Shown here: positions 19,493 to 29,166 of the stretch, in pieces
Layout: each line of letters opens with the position of its first letter
Numbering within the stretch: position 1 is the stretch's first letter
Origin: Paracoccaceae bacterium
GTDB lineage: Bacteria > Pseudomonadota > Alphaproteobacteria > Rhodobacterales > Rhodobacteraceae
Direction of reading: 5' to 3'
Assembly (NCBI GenBank): GCA_024742695.1
Contig: JANSXY010000002.1
Location: 243,565-307,564 of the forward strand
Length of the DNA stretch: 64,000 nt
Notes under the pieces: model-generated
What the model saw: the letters and a program-made list of their open reading frames with translations, nothing else
Database searches by the model: none
What the model was told of the DNA's origin: nothing
Made by a program: the position numbers and the translations under genes

Positions 19493-20191
19493 ATGGACTG
19501 GTTTTCCGCTGTCGACATCTACTGCGAACGGCTTGCGCCCGGCTACTGGGCCGAACCGGTGAACGCGCTGTCGAACCTCGCTTTCCCCGCCGCCGCGCTC
19601 TGGGCCTGGATCACCGCCCGGCAGACCGGGACCGATTCCGCCGGGCGGCTGCTGATCGTGCTGGGCGGGCTGATCGGGGTGGGTTCCTACCTGTTTCACA
19701 CGCATGCGGTCACCTGGGCGGAACTGGCCGACACGGTGCCGATCTGGGGGTTCGTCGGGGCCTACGTGCTGGCGGTGGTGCTGCGGATGCACGGCCGGCC
19801 GGTGCCGGTCGCGCTGATGCTGGCGTTGGCGGCGGCGGCCGGGCTGGGGATCGGCTGGCAGGGGCTGACGCCGCCCGACGCCGCCGCCGACGCAGCGCCC
19901 GACCCGTTCAACGGATCGCTTGCCTACGCCCCGGCGGTGATCGCGCAGGCGGTTTTCGTGACGGTGCTCTACCTGCAACGGCACCCGCATCGGGGATGGG
20001 TGCTGGCCGCGCTTGTCACCTTCCTCGCCTCGCTCGCCTTCCGCAGCCTCGACCTGCGCCTGTGCGCCGCCATGCCGCTGGGCACGCATTTCCTGTGGCA
20101 TCTGCTCAATGGCCTGATGGTCGGCCTGCTGCTGCAATTCTACCTCCGCCTGCCGGCGCCGGGCCGGCCGGCGGCGGCCGCGGCCGGGTGA
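19493..20191 (+). CDS. Ceramidase-family (CREST) membrane protein
   Basis: This 232-residue protein has about seven membrane helices. The metal-site pattern of the alkaline ceramidase/PAQR superfamily is visible: Ser and His in GSYLFHTHAVTW, Asp in ADTVPIWGF, and a C-terminal HFLWHLLNG pair of histidines. The N-terminus IYCERLAPGYWAEPVNALSN fits the family. Members are probable amide hydrolases in the inner membrane; the natural substrate in bacteria is unclear. It lies 64 bp after hom. Confidence 0.85.
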   Translation: MDWFSAVDIYCERLAPGYWAEPVNALSNLAFPAAALWAWITARQTGTDSAGRLLIVLGGLIGVGSYLFHTHAVTWAELADTVPIWGFVGAYVLAVVLRMHGRPVPVALMLALAAAAGLGIGWQGLTPPDAAADAAPDPFNGSLAYAPAVIAQAVFVTVLYLQRHPHRGWVLAALVTFLASLAFRSLDLRLCAAMPLGTHFLWHLLNGLMVGLLLQFYLRLPAPGRPAAAAAG

Positions 20192-20295
20192 ACCGCGCCG
20201 CCGCGGCACGCCGTTAGCGCCACCGGGCTTGTGATCGGGGGGCCAAGCAGCTTACCTGTGCGCGATTTCCGCCCGGCCAAGACAGGATGCATTCG

Positions 20296-21276
20296 ATGAG
20301 CCCCACCGCCCCCCAGTTTCATGACCGCATGCTGTCGCTCGGCCTCGCCCGTGTCAGCGAGGCCGCCGCCCAGGCCTCCGCCCGGCTGATCGGCCGCGGC
20401 GACGAGAAGGCCGCCGACCAGGCCGCCGTGAACGCGATGCGCGACCAGCTCAACATGCTCGACATCAAGGGCGTGGTGGTGATCGGCGAGGGCGAGCGTG
20501 ACGAGGCGCCGATGCTGTACATCGGCGAGGAGGTGGGCAGCGGCGAGGGCCCCGAGGTCGATATCGCGCTCGACCCGCTGGAGGGCACGACCCTGACGGC
20601 CAAGGACATGCCGAACGCGCTGACCGTGATCGCGATGGCGCCGCGCGGCACGCTGCTGCACGCCCCGGACGTCTACATGGACAAGCTGGCGATCGGTCCG
20701 GGCTTTCACCGCGACGTCGTCAGCCTCGACATGCCGCCGGCCGAACGGGTCCACGTGCTGGCCGCCGCCAAGGGCTGCGACGCCTCCGACATCACGGTGT
20801 GCATCCTCGAACGGCCGCGCCACGAGGATCTGATCGCCGAGGTCCGGTCCACCGGCGCGTCGATCCGGCTGATCACCGACGGCGACGTGGCCGGCGTGAT
20901 CCACTGCGCCGAGTCCGAGATCACCGGCATCGACATGTACATGGGCTCGGGCGGCGCACCGGAGGGGGTGCTGGCGGCCTCGGCGCTGAAATGCATGGGC
21001 GGGCAGATGTGGGGCCGGCTGATGTTCCGCAACGAGGACGAGCGCGGCCGCGCCGCCAAGGCGGGGATCACCGACCTCGACCGGGTCTATTCCCGCGACG
21101 AGATGGTGACGGCCGAGGTGATCTTCGCCGCGACCGGGGTGACCACCGGATCGATCGTGCAGGGTGTGAAACGCGAACCGGGCTTCATCACCACCGAGAC
21201 GATCCTGATGCGCTCGAAGACCGGATCGGTGCGGCGGATGATCTATCGCAACCCGGTGAAACGCGTGCAGGACTGA
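20296..21276 (+). CDS. glpX: Class II fructose-1,6-bisphosphatase GlpX
   Basis: GlpX hydrolyses fructose 1,6-bisphosphate in gluconeogenesis. The metal-site motif DPLEGTTLTAKDMPNA and the stretch GVVVIGEGERDEAPML are typical. The ATG at 20296 is preferred because AGG lies 9 bp upstream; an ATG at 20287 falls inside that site. That gives 326 residues. The following isochorismatase gene starts 5 bp after the stop, so they are co-transcribed. Confidence 0.96.
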   Translation: MSPTAPQFHDRMLSLGLARVSEAAAQASARLIGRGDEKAADQAAVNAMRDQLNMLDIKGVVVIGEGERDEAPMLYIGEEVGSGEGPEVDIALDPLEGTTLTAKDMPNALTVIAMAPRGTLLHAPDVYMDKLAIGPGFHRDVVSLDMPPAERVHVLAAAKGCDASDITVCILERPRHEDLIAEVRSTGASIRLITDGDVAGVIHCAESEITGIDMYMGSGGAPEGVLAASALKCMGGQMWGRLMFRNEDERGRAAKAGITDLDRVYSRDEMVTAEVIFAATGVTTGSIVQGVKREPGFITTETILMRSKTGSVRRMIYRNPVKRVQD

Positions 21277-21281
21277 CACGG

Positions 21282-21833
21282 TTGGCGCGCGCGCTGATCC
21301 TGATCGACATCCAGACCGGCTTCGACGCGCCGGTCTGGGGCGCGCGCAACAACCCCGGCGCCGAGGCGCAGGCGGGCCGGCTTCTGGCCCATGCCCGGGC
21401 GAAGGGCTGGGCGATCCTTCACATCCGCCACCGTTCGGTGATGCCCGGCAGCCCGCTGGCCGGCCCGGGAACCGCCTTCAAGCCCGAGGTCGCCCCGCTG
21501 CCCGGCGAGGCGGTGATCGAGAAATCGGTGAACTCCGCCTTCATCGGCACCGATCTGGAGGACCGCCTGCGCCTCGGCGGCCTGACCGAGCTTGTGATCT
21601 GCGGCCTGACGACGCCGCATTGCGTCTCCACCACGACGCGGATGGCGGCCAACCTGGGCTTTTCGGTGCATCTGGCGCATGACGCCTGCGCGGCCTTCGA
21701 GGGCAATGCCGACCCGTCCTGGTCGGGCGCCCCGGCGCCGGCGGCGGCGGCGATCCATGCCGCCGCGCTCGACCATCTGCATGGCGAGTTCGCCCAGGTG
21801 CTCGCGACCGACGCGATCCTTTCCGGGGCCTGA
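21282..21833 (+). CDS. Isochorismatase-like cysteine hydrolase
   Basis: This is a 183-residue member of the isochorismatase/nicotinamidase fold. The catalytic triad is readable: Asp in LILIDIQTGF, Lys in VIEKSVNSAF, Cys in TTPHCVSTTTRMAANLGF. The most likely start is TTG at 21282, with AGGA about 8 bp upstream inside the end of glpX. The frame is open further upstream only as a glpX shadow. The substrate is unknown. Confidence 0.88.
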   Translation: MARALILIDIQTGFDAPVWGARNNPGAEAQAGRLLAHARAKGWAILHIRHRSVMPGSPLAGPGTAFKPEVAPLPGEAVIEKSVNSAFIGTDLEDRLRLGGLTELVICGLTTPHCVSTTTRMAANLGFSVHLAHDACAAFEGNADPSWSGAPAPAAAAIHAAALDHLHGEFAQVLATDAILSGA

Positions 21834-21903
21834 GCGGTGGCGAATCCCGCCCACCTGCCATATCGTGTCCGGAACGGGACGGACCACGATCGATAGGGAA
21901 CAG

Positions 21904-23679
<1,776 letters not shown>

Positions 23680-23687
23680 TTTCCCTC

Positions 23688-23716
23688 TTGCGAGTCACGC
23701 GCGGCTTGCGTAAACA
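23688..23716 (+). promoter_or_regulatory. Promoter of tRNA-Glu
   Basis: The -35 element TTGCGA (23688-23693) and the -10 element TAAACA (23711-23716) are separated by exactly 17 bp. Transcription would start around 23723, about 11 bp before the mature tRNA 5' end. This fits a strong housekeeping sigma-70 promoter. Confidence 0.65.
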
Positions 23717-23733
23717 CCGCCCACGCCAAGCGC

Positions 23734-23808
23734 GGCCCGTTCGTCTATCGGTTAGGACGCCAGGTTTTCAACCTGGAAAGAGGGGTTCGATTCCCCTACG
23801 GGCTGCCA
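23734..23808 (+). tRNA. tRNA-Glu (UUC)
   Basis: The cloverleaf is complete. The acceptor stem GGCCCGT (23734-23740) pairs with ACGGGCT (23798-23804, one G-U pair). The anticodon stem CCAGG/CCTGG encloses the loop with anticodon TTC, the T arm contains GGTTCGATTCC, and the CCA end is encoded (23806-23808). A decayed transposase lies just downstream, so the tRNA may mark an old insertion boundary. Confidence 0.97.
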
Positions 23809-24612
23809 GGCACTCCCCGAAAACCGGTTCCTTTCTCGGGCTCAAGATGGGCCCAGGAAGTAACATCCCCCAGTAGCCCGCCACCGCGCCAGAACCCGCA
23901 CCGTTCTCTGCGGTGTTGCAGGCAAGCCGGCCGGCGCGAAGGAACGGGCGGACAGATCGCGTGCCGACGCCGGCCGGCGTTTCGACAAGCCGCGCGACGC
24001 ATGCCGGCCGAAGGGGCGATGGACCCCGTCGATACATCCGGCGAGGGCGTTTTCCGCCTGCTTGCGGGACCGCAGGCGACGGCGCGCCGGGTGACCAGAT
24101 CCAGCACGAGGGCGAGGCAGGGCCAGCCCTCCGCCATCCAGATGCAGGAGATGCCGGCCCCCATTTCCGGTCGGGGTCCTCCGCTGTGAAATCCCGCATC
24201 CCCAGGATGGCGGCGCGGGTTCGACGGAGATTGGCGGCGCATGCGCGAAGGGACCGAACGCGACCTCGACCCGGGGCATGGCCTTTGGGGCAATCGGCGC
24301 GAAAGGCACGGAGCCAGGCGGCCAATGTCGGCGCCCGGCCCCGGGAGACCGATATCGCGCGCTGCATCGAGGCCGTGGCGGGGTCAGAGTGGTCGTTGGC
24401 GTCGCGGAGCCGACCGCCCGCAATCGGCCGTCAGCGCCACGAGAGCCGGAAAGGTCAAGGTCCGGGACGTCCGCTGACGGGCCGTTCGGATTGGCCGACG
24501 TCGTCGGCCAACCCGGCAAGCAGCGGACGATCGGCAGGAGTGCACCGAAGGCCCATCCGAAACCCTTCCTCGGCATTCGTTCGCAGGGCATCTTCGCGCG
24601 TTGGCGGGCGGA
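23809..24612. other. Gene-free stretch containing IS debris
   Basis: No intact gene is supported in these 804 bp. The only recognisable content is the frameshifted transposase fragment on the minus strand (about 24060-24300). The rest shows no conserved motif. The open frames here are unrelated to each other and change register where the transposase similarity moves. Confidence 0.6.
24063..24300 (-). pseudogene. IS3-family transposase (OrfB) remnant, frameshifted
   Basis: On the minus strand one frame reads DFTAEDPDRKWG (about 24193-24158). The adjacent frame then continues GAGISCIWMAEGW and CLALVLDLVTRRAVACGP (about 24161-24066). Together they match the start of the integrase core of IS3-type OrfB: a DFTAE-PN-KW motif, then GDISYIWTAEGWLYLAVVLD, then the first catalytic Asp region. 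The switch of frame near 24160 is a frameshift. The later catalytic residues are not recognisable. It is an old, inactive copy beside tRNA-Glu. Confidence 0.65.
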
Positions 24613-24876
24613 TCAGGGGGTGAGATCCAGCGCCTCGACGACCCGGCTGTAAGGCAGGCCGGCGGTATCGTTCAGCCGTCGGACCTGGGCGGCATCCTTG
24701 CCCTCGAACAGGCACATGCAGCGGCCGTCTTCCGGCGCGAAGGTCGACCGGATGTAGCGGATCGCGTCGCCCTGGCCGGTCATTTCGGCCGCCGTGGCGA
24801 TCGCCGCCTTCTGGGCCCCGGCGAGATCCTCCATGCTGATGCCCTTGAGATCGCGTTCCACCATGTAGACAGACAT
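24613..24876 (-). CDS. DUF4242 protein (SCO4226-type nickel-binding family)
   Basis: This is an 87-residue cytoplasmic protein from ATG at 24876 (MSVYMVERDLKGISMEDL). The pattern YMVERDL, then YIRSTFAPEDGRCMCLFEG, then a C-terminal SRVVEALDL is typical of DUF4242. A Streptomyces member binds nickel (family knowledge). The two cysteines in GRCMC are conspicuous. It is divergent from a LysR gene (25023), with 146 bp between starts, so it is a likely target of that regulator. A second DUF4242/LysR pair follows. Confidence 0.8.
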   Translation of the reverse strand: MSVYMVERDLKGISMEDLAGAQKAAIATAAEMTGQGDAIRYIRSTFAPEDGRCMCLFEGKDAAQVRRLNDTAGLPYSRVVEALDLTP

Positions 24877-24958
24877 CTCGTCCTCCCGTGATTGATGTCG
24901 GCTCCAGTAGGCCATCGTTGACGCCGCGAGGGAAATGACCGTCGGGCATGGTTTCATA

Positions 24959-24983
24959 ACCACGGGCTATGCGGGCCTGTGGT
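24959..24983. promoter_or_regulatory. Possible LysR operator between DUF4242 and lysR
   Basis: ACCAC (24959-24963) and GTGGT (24979-24983) form a short inverted repeat with a 15-bp spacer. It lies in the 146-bp divergent region between the DUF4242 gene and lysR. Its position suits a LysR binding site, but the arms are short and the call is weak. Confidence 0.3.
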
Positions 24984-25022
24984 AATCTTTCGCCGGAAGG
25001 ACTTGCCGACGGGGGGTAGCCC

Positions 25023-25901
25023 ATGGAGATGGCCCAGATCCGCTATGTGCTCGCCGCGGCGCGGACCCTCAATTTCACCAAGGCGGCGGAAGACTGTGGC
25101 GTTTCGCAACCGGCGCTGACGAAGGGGATCAAGGCGCTGGAAGCCGAGTTGGAGGCAGAGCTGTTTCATCGCGAGGGCCGCCGGGTTTTGCTCAGCGAGT
25201 TCGGAAAGTCGATGCTGCCGCACCTGCGCCAGATCCTCGACGAGGCGGACGCGGCCCGCATGCTGGCCCAGAACTTCCGGTTGCTAAGGAAGGCGCCGGT
25301 CCGCATTGGCGTGCTGTCCACGGTCGGCCATGTCCGGCTGGCCCGGTTCCTTGCGCAGTTGGAAAAAAGGAGCCGCGGGATCGAAGTGTCGGTGAGCGAG
25401 GGCGGGGCGGCCGATCTCGCCGCGCAGCTGGTGGACGGCGACCTCGATGTCGTGATCGCGACCTGCACCGACGATCTCGCGCAGCGGTTCCGCGCGCAGC
25501 GGCTCTACACCGAACGCTATGTCGTGGTCTTTCCGCCGGATCACCGGCTCGGGGCCCTCGATGCGGTCAGCCTGTCCGACCTGTCGGGCGAGGACTACGT
25601 GGACAGGTTGTCGTGCGAGATGCGCGAGATGGTGATGGCGGTCTGCGAGGATGCGGGCGTGGAACTCTACGCCCGCTTTCGATCCGAGCGGGAGGACTGG
25701 GTGCAGGCCATGGTGCTGGCCGGGATCGGCTTCGCCTTCATGCCGGAATACTCCGTCGCCCTTCCCGGCCTGATTCAGCGCCCGCTGATCGATCCGAAGG
25801 TTGAACGGCAGATCGCCGCCATGACGGTTCCGGGCCGCAGGCATACGCCCGGGCTGGAAACCTTCATGCGCGCCGCGACCGGCTATCCCTGGCCGGGCTG
25901 A
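25023..25901 (+). CDS. LysR-family regulator with an OxyR-like cysteine pair
   Basis: This is a 292-residue regulator. The N-terminal winged helix-turn-helix (TLNFTKAAEDCGVSQPALTK) is followed by a periplasmic-binding-like effector domain from residue 92 or so. Cys198 and Cys208 (RLSCEMREMVMAVCEDAG) sit almost exactly where OxyR has its redox pair (199 and 208). It is divergent from the DUF4242 gene at 24613-24876 and probably controls it. A redox or metal signal is an inference from the cysteine positions. Confidence 0.88.
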   Translation: MEMAQIRYVLAAARTLNFTKAAEDCGVSQPALTKGIKALEAELEAELFHREGRRVLLSEFGKSMLPHLRQILDEADAARMLAQNFRLLRKAPVRIGVLSTVGHVRLARFLAQLEKRSRGIEVSVSEGGAADLAAQLVDGDLDVVIATCTDDLAQRFRAQRLYTERYVVVFPPDHRLGALDAVSLSDLSGEDYVDRLSCEMREMVMAVCEDAGVELYARFRSEREDWVQAMVLAGIGFAFMPEYSVALPGLIQRPLIDPKVERQIAAMTVPGRRHTPGLETFMRAATGYPWPG

Positions 25902-26001
25902 GCGGCCGATCTCCTGCGCGACGATATCCTGCGCGCATCGCGCCGCCGCCACGCACGAAGCGGGACAGGCCGGATGCCGGCCTGCCCCCTTGGCCGGGCC
26001 G

Positions 26002-26286
26002 TCAGTTGTTCGCGGTCAGCGGGTCGATCACCTGGGGAACCTCGGTGATCGCCGAGACAGGTATCCCCGACAGTTCCGAATGCTTGCGGATCGCCTCTTC
26101 GCTGTCGGCGAGGTAGACGCAGAACGTCTTGTCGCCCGCGACGTAGCTGTGCTGCCACTGGATGTTTGGGCCGATCCGTTCCAGCGCCTGGTTCGAGGCG
26201 CGGGCCGCCCCGCAAAGCTCGGTCACCGACATCTGTCCGATCCCGGGGATCTCGCGTTCGATGATGAACCGCTTCATCTGTGCCAT
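26002..26286 (-). CDS. Second DUF4242 protein
   Basis: This is a 94-residue protein (MAQMKRFIIEREIPGIGQMS). It has the same layout as the 24613-24876 protein: an N-terminal strand with ERE-I-PGI, a central VAGDKTFCVYLADSEEAIRK, and a C-terminal strand near ITEVPQVIDP. The two are distant paralogues. This one has a His in QWQHSYV and one Cys in the central strand. It is divergent from the LysR gene at 26427, with a strong inverted repeat between them. Confidence 0.75.
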   Translation of the reverse strand: MAQMKRFIIEREIPGIGQMSVTELCGAARASNQALERIGPNIQWQHSYVAGDKTFCVYLADSEEAIRKHSELSGIPVSAITEVPQVIDPLTANN

Positions 26287-26369
26287 GACTTCCTCCCTTC
26301 GGTGTGCGATGGCACAAGCATGCGCGCGCTTCGCGGAAACGCCTAACTAAGAAATTTTGCCCGCGATAA

Positions 26370-26397
26370 AGATTTCCATTACCATCGATGGAAATCT
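26370..26397. promoter_or_regulatory. Strong inverted repeat, probable LysR operator
   Basis: AGATTTCCAT (26370-26379) and ATGGAAATCT (26388-26397) form a perfect 10-bp inverted repeat with an 8-bp spacer. CCATCGATGG inside it is itself palindromic. The repeat lies between the divergent DUF4242 and lysR genes and satisfies the T-N11-A rule of LysR sites (ATTTCCAT...ATGGAAAT). It overlaps the ATG at 26388, which argues that the regulator starts at 26427. Confidence 0.65.
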
Positions 26398-26426
26398 GTT
26401 CCGGTTCGAAAGGAAACCTTTCGACA

Positions 26427-27437
26427 ATGGCCCGCGTCACGCATCTCAACTCGCTTCAGGCCCTGGAAATGGCGATCCGGGAAGGTTCGCTGCAGGCGGC
26501 GGCGCAGCGGCTCGGCATCACGCCGGCGGCCGTTGGCCAGAGGATACGGGCGCTCGAACAGTTCCTCGACACCGATCTGCTGCTTCGCGGGCGATCCGGG
26601 CTTCGCCCGACGCCGGCCTTGCAGATGGCGCTCGACGACCTGCGCGCGGCCTTCGCCGCGCTCGACCGGGTCACCGACGCGCTCGATTTCCAGCGCACCG
26701 CGGAGATTCACATCGTCGCGGACCCGGACTGGTCCGATCTGTGGCTGCTGCCGCGGTTGCCGCGGTTCCAGGCGGAACATCCGAACATCCACTTCAACGT
26801 CAACGGCGAAGGCGACGTGCCGATGCGGCTTGGCGCCGCCGACATCGTGATCGACCGTGACCCGGATGGCCGGGCCGCGACCGGCGATCCGCTCTATGAC
26901 GAGGTTTTCCTGCCGGTCGGCTCGCCCGAGAACGCCGCCCGGATCTCCGATCCGTTCTCGGTCAAGGCCGAGGACGGGACGCCGCGCTACCTTCCCGTGG
27001 GCACGCTGGGCGACAAGGCCCGGATGTGGCGCCATTCCGAAGGCGGCAGCCTCGAAGGGTTTCCGCTGCTTCACATCAAGCCGCGGCCCGATGCGCCGGC
27101 GACGCCGGGCTGGCGCGACTGGCTGGCCAGCTATCCCTATGCGCGCACCTCCCCCGAGCGGGGCGTGCAATACGCCCTTGTGAGGAACGCGATCGAAGGG
27201 GTGAGATCGAATGCCGGGCTGCTTGTCTGCGGGCTGTCCTGCATCCTCGACGATCTCGACCGGGGAACGCTCAGCCTGCCGTTCCCCGCTCGCGAAAGCC
27301 TGGTTGCCCGCCATCCCTACCGGATCCGGATCCGCCCCGAGGCGAAGGCCCGCCCGCAGGTGGCGCGCTTCGAGGCCTGGCTGCTGGCGGAGGCCGGCGC
27401 AACGAAGGATCGCATGCGGGCGTTGTGCGAGACCTGA
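26427..27437 (+). CDS. LysR-family transcriptional regulator (GcvA-like)
   Basis: This is a 336-residue regulator from ATG at 26427 (MARVTHLNSLQALEMAI) with AAGGA upstream. The helix-turn-helix is clear (GSLQAAAQRLGITPAAVGQ), and the N-terminal style and effector domain resemble the GcvA/AmpR branch. It is divergent from the second DUF4242 gene, with the operator-like repeat 26370-26397 between them. The ligand is unknown. Confidence 0.9.
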   Translation: MARVTHLNSLQALEMAIREGSLQAAAQRLGITPAAVGQRIRALEQFLDTDLLLRGRSGLRPTPALQMALDDLRAAFAALDRVTDALDFQRTAEIHIVADPDWSDLWLLPRLPRFQAEHPNIHFNVNGEGDVPMRLGAADIVIDRDPDGRAATGDPLYDEVFLPVGSPENAARISDPFSVKAEDGTPRYLPVGTLGDKARMWRHSEGGSLEGFPLLHIKPRPDAPATPGWRDWLASYPYARTSPERGVQYALVRNAIEGVRSNAGLLVCGLSCILDDLDRGTLSLPFPARESLVARHPYRIRIRPEAKARPQVARFEAWLLAEAGATKDRMRALCET

Positions 27438-28212
27438 TCGGCCGTTCGCCCGAGACCCCGCCAGCGACAGGCGTCGGCGCCGCGGCCCGTCTTCACGTCA
27501 GGCACGACGCGCCGCGGCAGATGCCGCCGCAGTTGCGGAAGGCGGGTTCGCCCGTGAACCTCCCCTTGTCAGATCGGCCTTGAATGGGCGCAAAGCGCCT
27601 CGGTCGAGAGGTCGGCGAAGGTCCAGAGGTCGGACCGTCCGGCGCGGAGCGCGTAGAGAGGCGCACGGGGAACCACCAGGTGCGACGGGATGCGGATTGC
27701 TCCTGACATCACAATGGAAAGACATCCCTTCGAAAGTCTTTTTGGACGGCTTGGCGTTCCCTGAGGTATTTCCAATTCTCCCTTGGGTAGCCAGTGTGCG
27801 ATTCGGGGTGGTTCATGAGTGTCTTCGGCTCTGCAAAGCCGACATGCACGTCTTGTCAGAGTACGCGGCGCACCCTGCCTTTCGGTCTGAAGCAGAAGCA
27901 GGCGACATCGCCCGGAGACGTGCAAACTGCGGGGTCCGGCAACCGGAGCGCTTGCGTCACCTACGGCGATCGGCAGGCGGGGCGTGACCGGCGGTCCGCC
28001 GTCACCCATGTCCATATGCGCATGCGCGTCGACATCGACGCGGACAAGGCATCGGGCGCGTCGCTGAACCGGCGTTCACCGGTCCGACGGGCGGCCTTGT
28101 CCCGCGCGTCGCCACCTCGATTCTACGGACATGAAGCGGGCGCCGTCCGTCGGATCAGGCCATCCCACCGCGGCGCGACGCGGGCACCGGCCGGGCCTGA
28201 CCGGATGGCTCG
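27438..28212. other. Gene-poor stretch with atypical composition
   Basis: No gene is supported in these 775 bp. Around 27690-27900 the DNA is visibly lower in G+C than its surroundings. Open frames on both strands (a 148-residue frame at 27569-28015 minus, a 140-residue frame at 27794-28216 plus) show no recognised motif and no good start site. The stretch separates the regulator region from the surface-glycan cluster and may be the scar of an insertion. Confidence 0.5.
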
Positions 28213-29166
28213 ATGAGCGGTGTCATGCAAGGCGCGGAAGGCGTCACTTGCTCCGGCAGCAGAACCACCGTGGTCTCGGTGTGCTTCGAGAGCGCGGAGA
28301 TCCTGCCAACGATGCTCGCCTCGATCCCCGAGGGTGTGCCCGTCGTGTTGGTCGACAACGGATCGACCGATGTTGCCTCGATCAAGGCCGCTGCCGACCG
28401 CGCCGGAGCTCGGCTCGTATGCAATGACGCCAATCGCGGCTTCGGCGCGGCCTGCAACCAGGGCGCTGCACTGGCCAGCACCGAGTATGTCCTGTTTCTC
28501 AATCCCGATGCCCGACTCGGGCCGGGATGTATCGCCGCGCTCGAGGCCGCCGCCGATGGCACGCGCTCCGCCGTAGCCTTCAACCCGGCGATCTCGGCGC
28601 CCGGCGGACAGCCCAGCTTCAAGCACCGAAGCGTCCTGCTGCCGCGTGCGGCCTGGCTGGGGCGCGGCCAGCCGGACGGCGACCGCGAGGTTCCGGTGCT
28701 GTCGGGCGCGGCGCTCTTCGTTCGAACCAGCGCCTTTGCCGCGGTGGGCGGGTTTGACGAGAACATCTTCCTTTATCACGAGGACGACGACCTGTCGCTG
28801 CGCCTTGCCACCGGACGGGGCGCGCTGCGGTTCGTCAAGGCTGCCGAGGTCCGTCATGCAGGCGGTCGTTCAAGCGTCCGCAGCCCCGAGGTTGCGGCTC
28901 TCAAGGGCTGGCACATGGGCCGCTCGCGGGTCTACGCGGCGCGCAAGCATCACCGGCCGTGGCCCTTCGCAACCGCGCTGACCGTCGCGCTGGCGCAGCT
29001 TGCCTCGCCGCTGGCGCTGCTGTCGCCACGCAAGCGCGCGAAGCAGCTGGGCTTTCTGCGCGGGATCTGGTCGATGCGCGCGCGGGTGGAGCCGGCCGTG
29101 CCGCGGGACAGCGCCGCGCCTGGCGGGCTGCTCGATGCGCGCCCGCGGGACCGGGCGCGGCCATGA
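28213..29166 (+). CDS. Family 2 glycosyltransferase
   Basis: This is a 317-residue GT-A fold enzyme that would transfer a sugar from a nucleotide donor. Visible motifs are PVVLVDNGSTD, then GFGAACNQGA, FLNPDA in the metal-site position, and FDENIFLYHEDDDLSLRL near the catalytic base. The architecture resembles rhamnosyltransferases of the WbbL type. Its stop overlaps the start of the following RgpF-like gene by 4 bases (ATGA), so the cluster is one transcript. No membrane helix is strong. Confidence 0.9.
   Translation: MSGVMQGAEGVTCSGSRTTVVSVCFESAEILPTMLASIPEGVPVVLVDNGSTDVASIKAAADRAGARLVCNDANRGFGAACNQGAALASTEYVLFLNPDARLGPGCIAALEAAADGTRSAVAFNPAISAPGGQPSFKHRSVLLPRAAWLGRGQPDGDREVPVLSGAALFVRTSAFAAVGGFDENIFLYHEDDDLSLRLATGRGALRFVKAAEVRHAGGRSSVRSPEVAALKGWHMGRSRVYAARKHHRPWPFATALTVALAQLASPLALLSPRKRAKQLGFLRGIWSMRARVEPAVPRDSAAPGGLLDARPRDRARP

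Noticed and set aside
23815..23846. Possible terminator after tRNA-Glu
   Set aside because: The only pairing is a 5-bp CCCGA/TCGGG stem with a large loop and no T-tract.
27569..28015. 148-codon minus-strand ORF in the gene-poor stretch
   Set aside because: No recognised motif, poor start region and mixed composition; kept only as part of the described gap.
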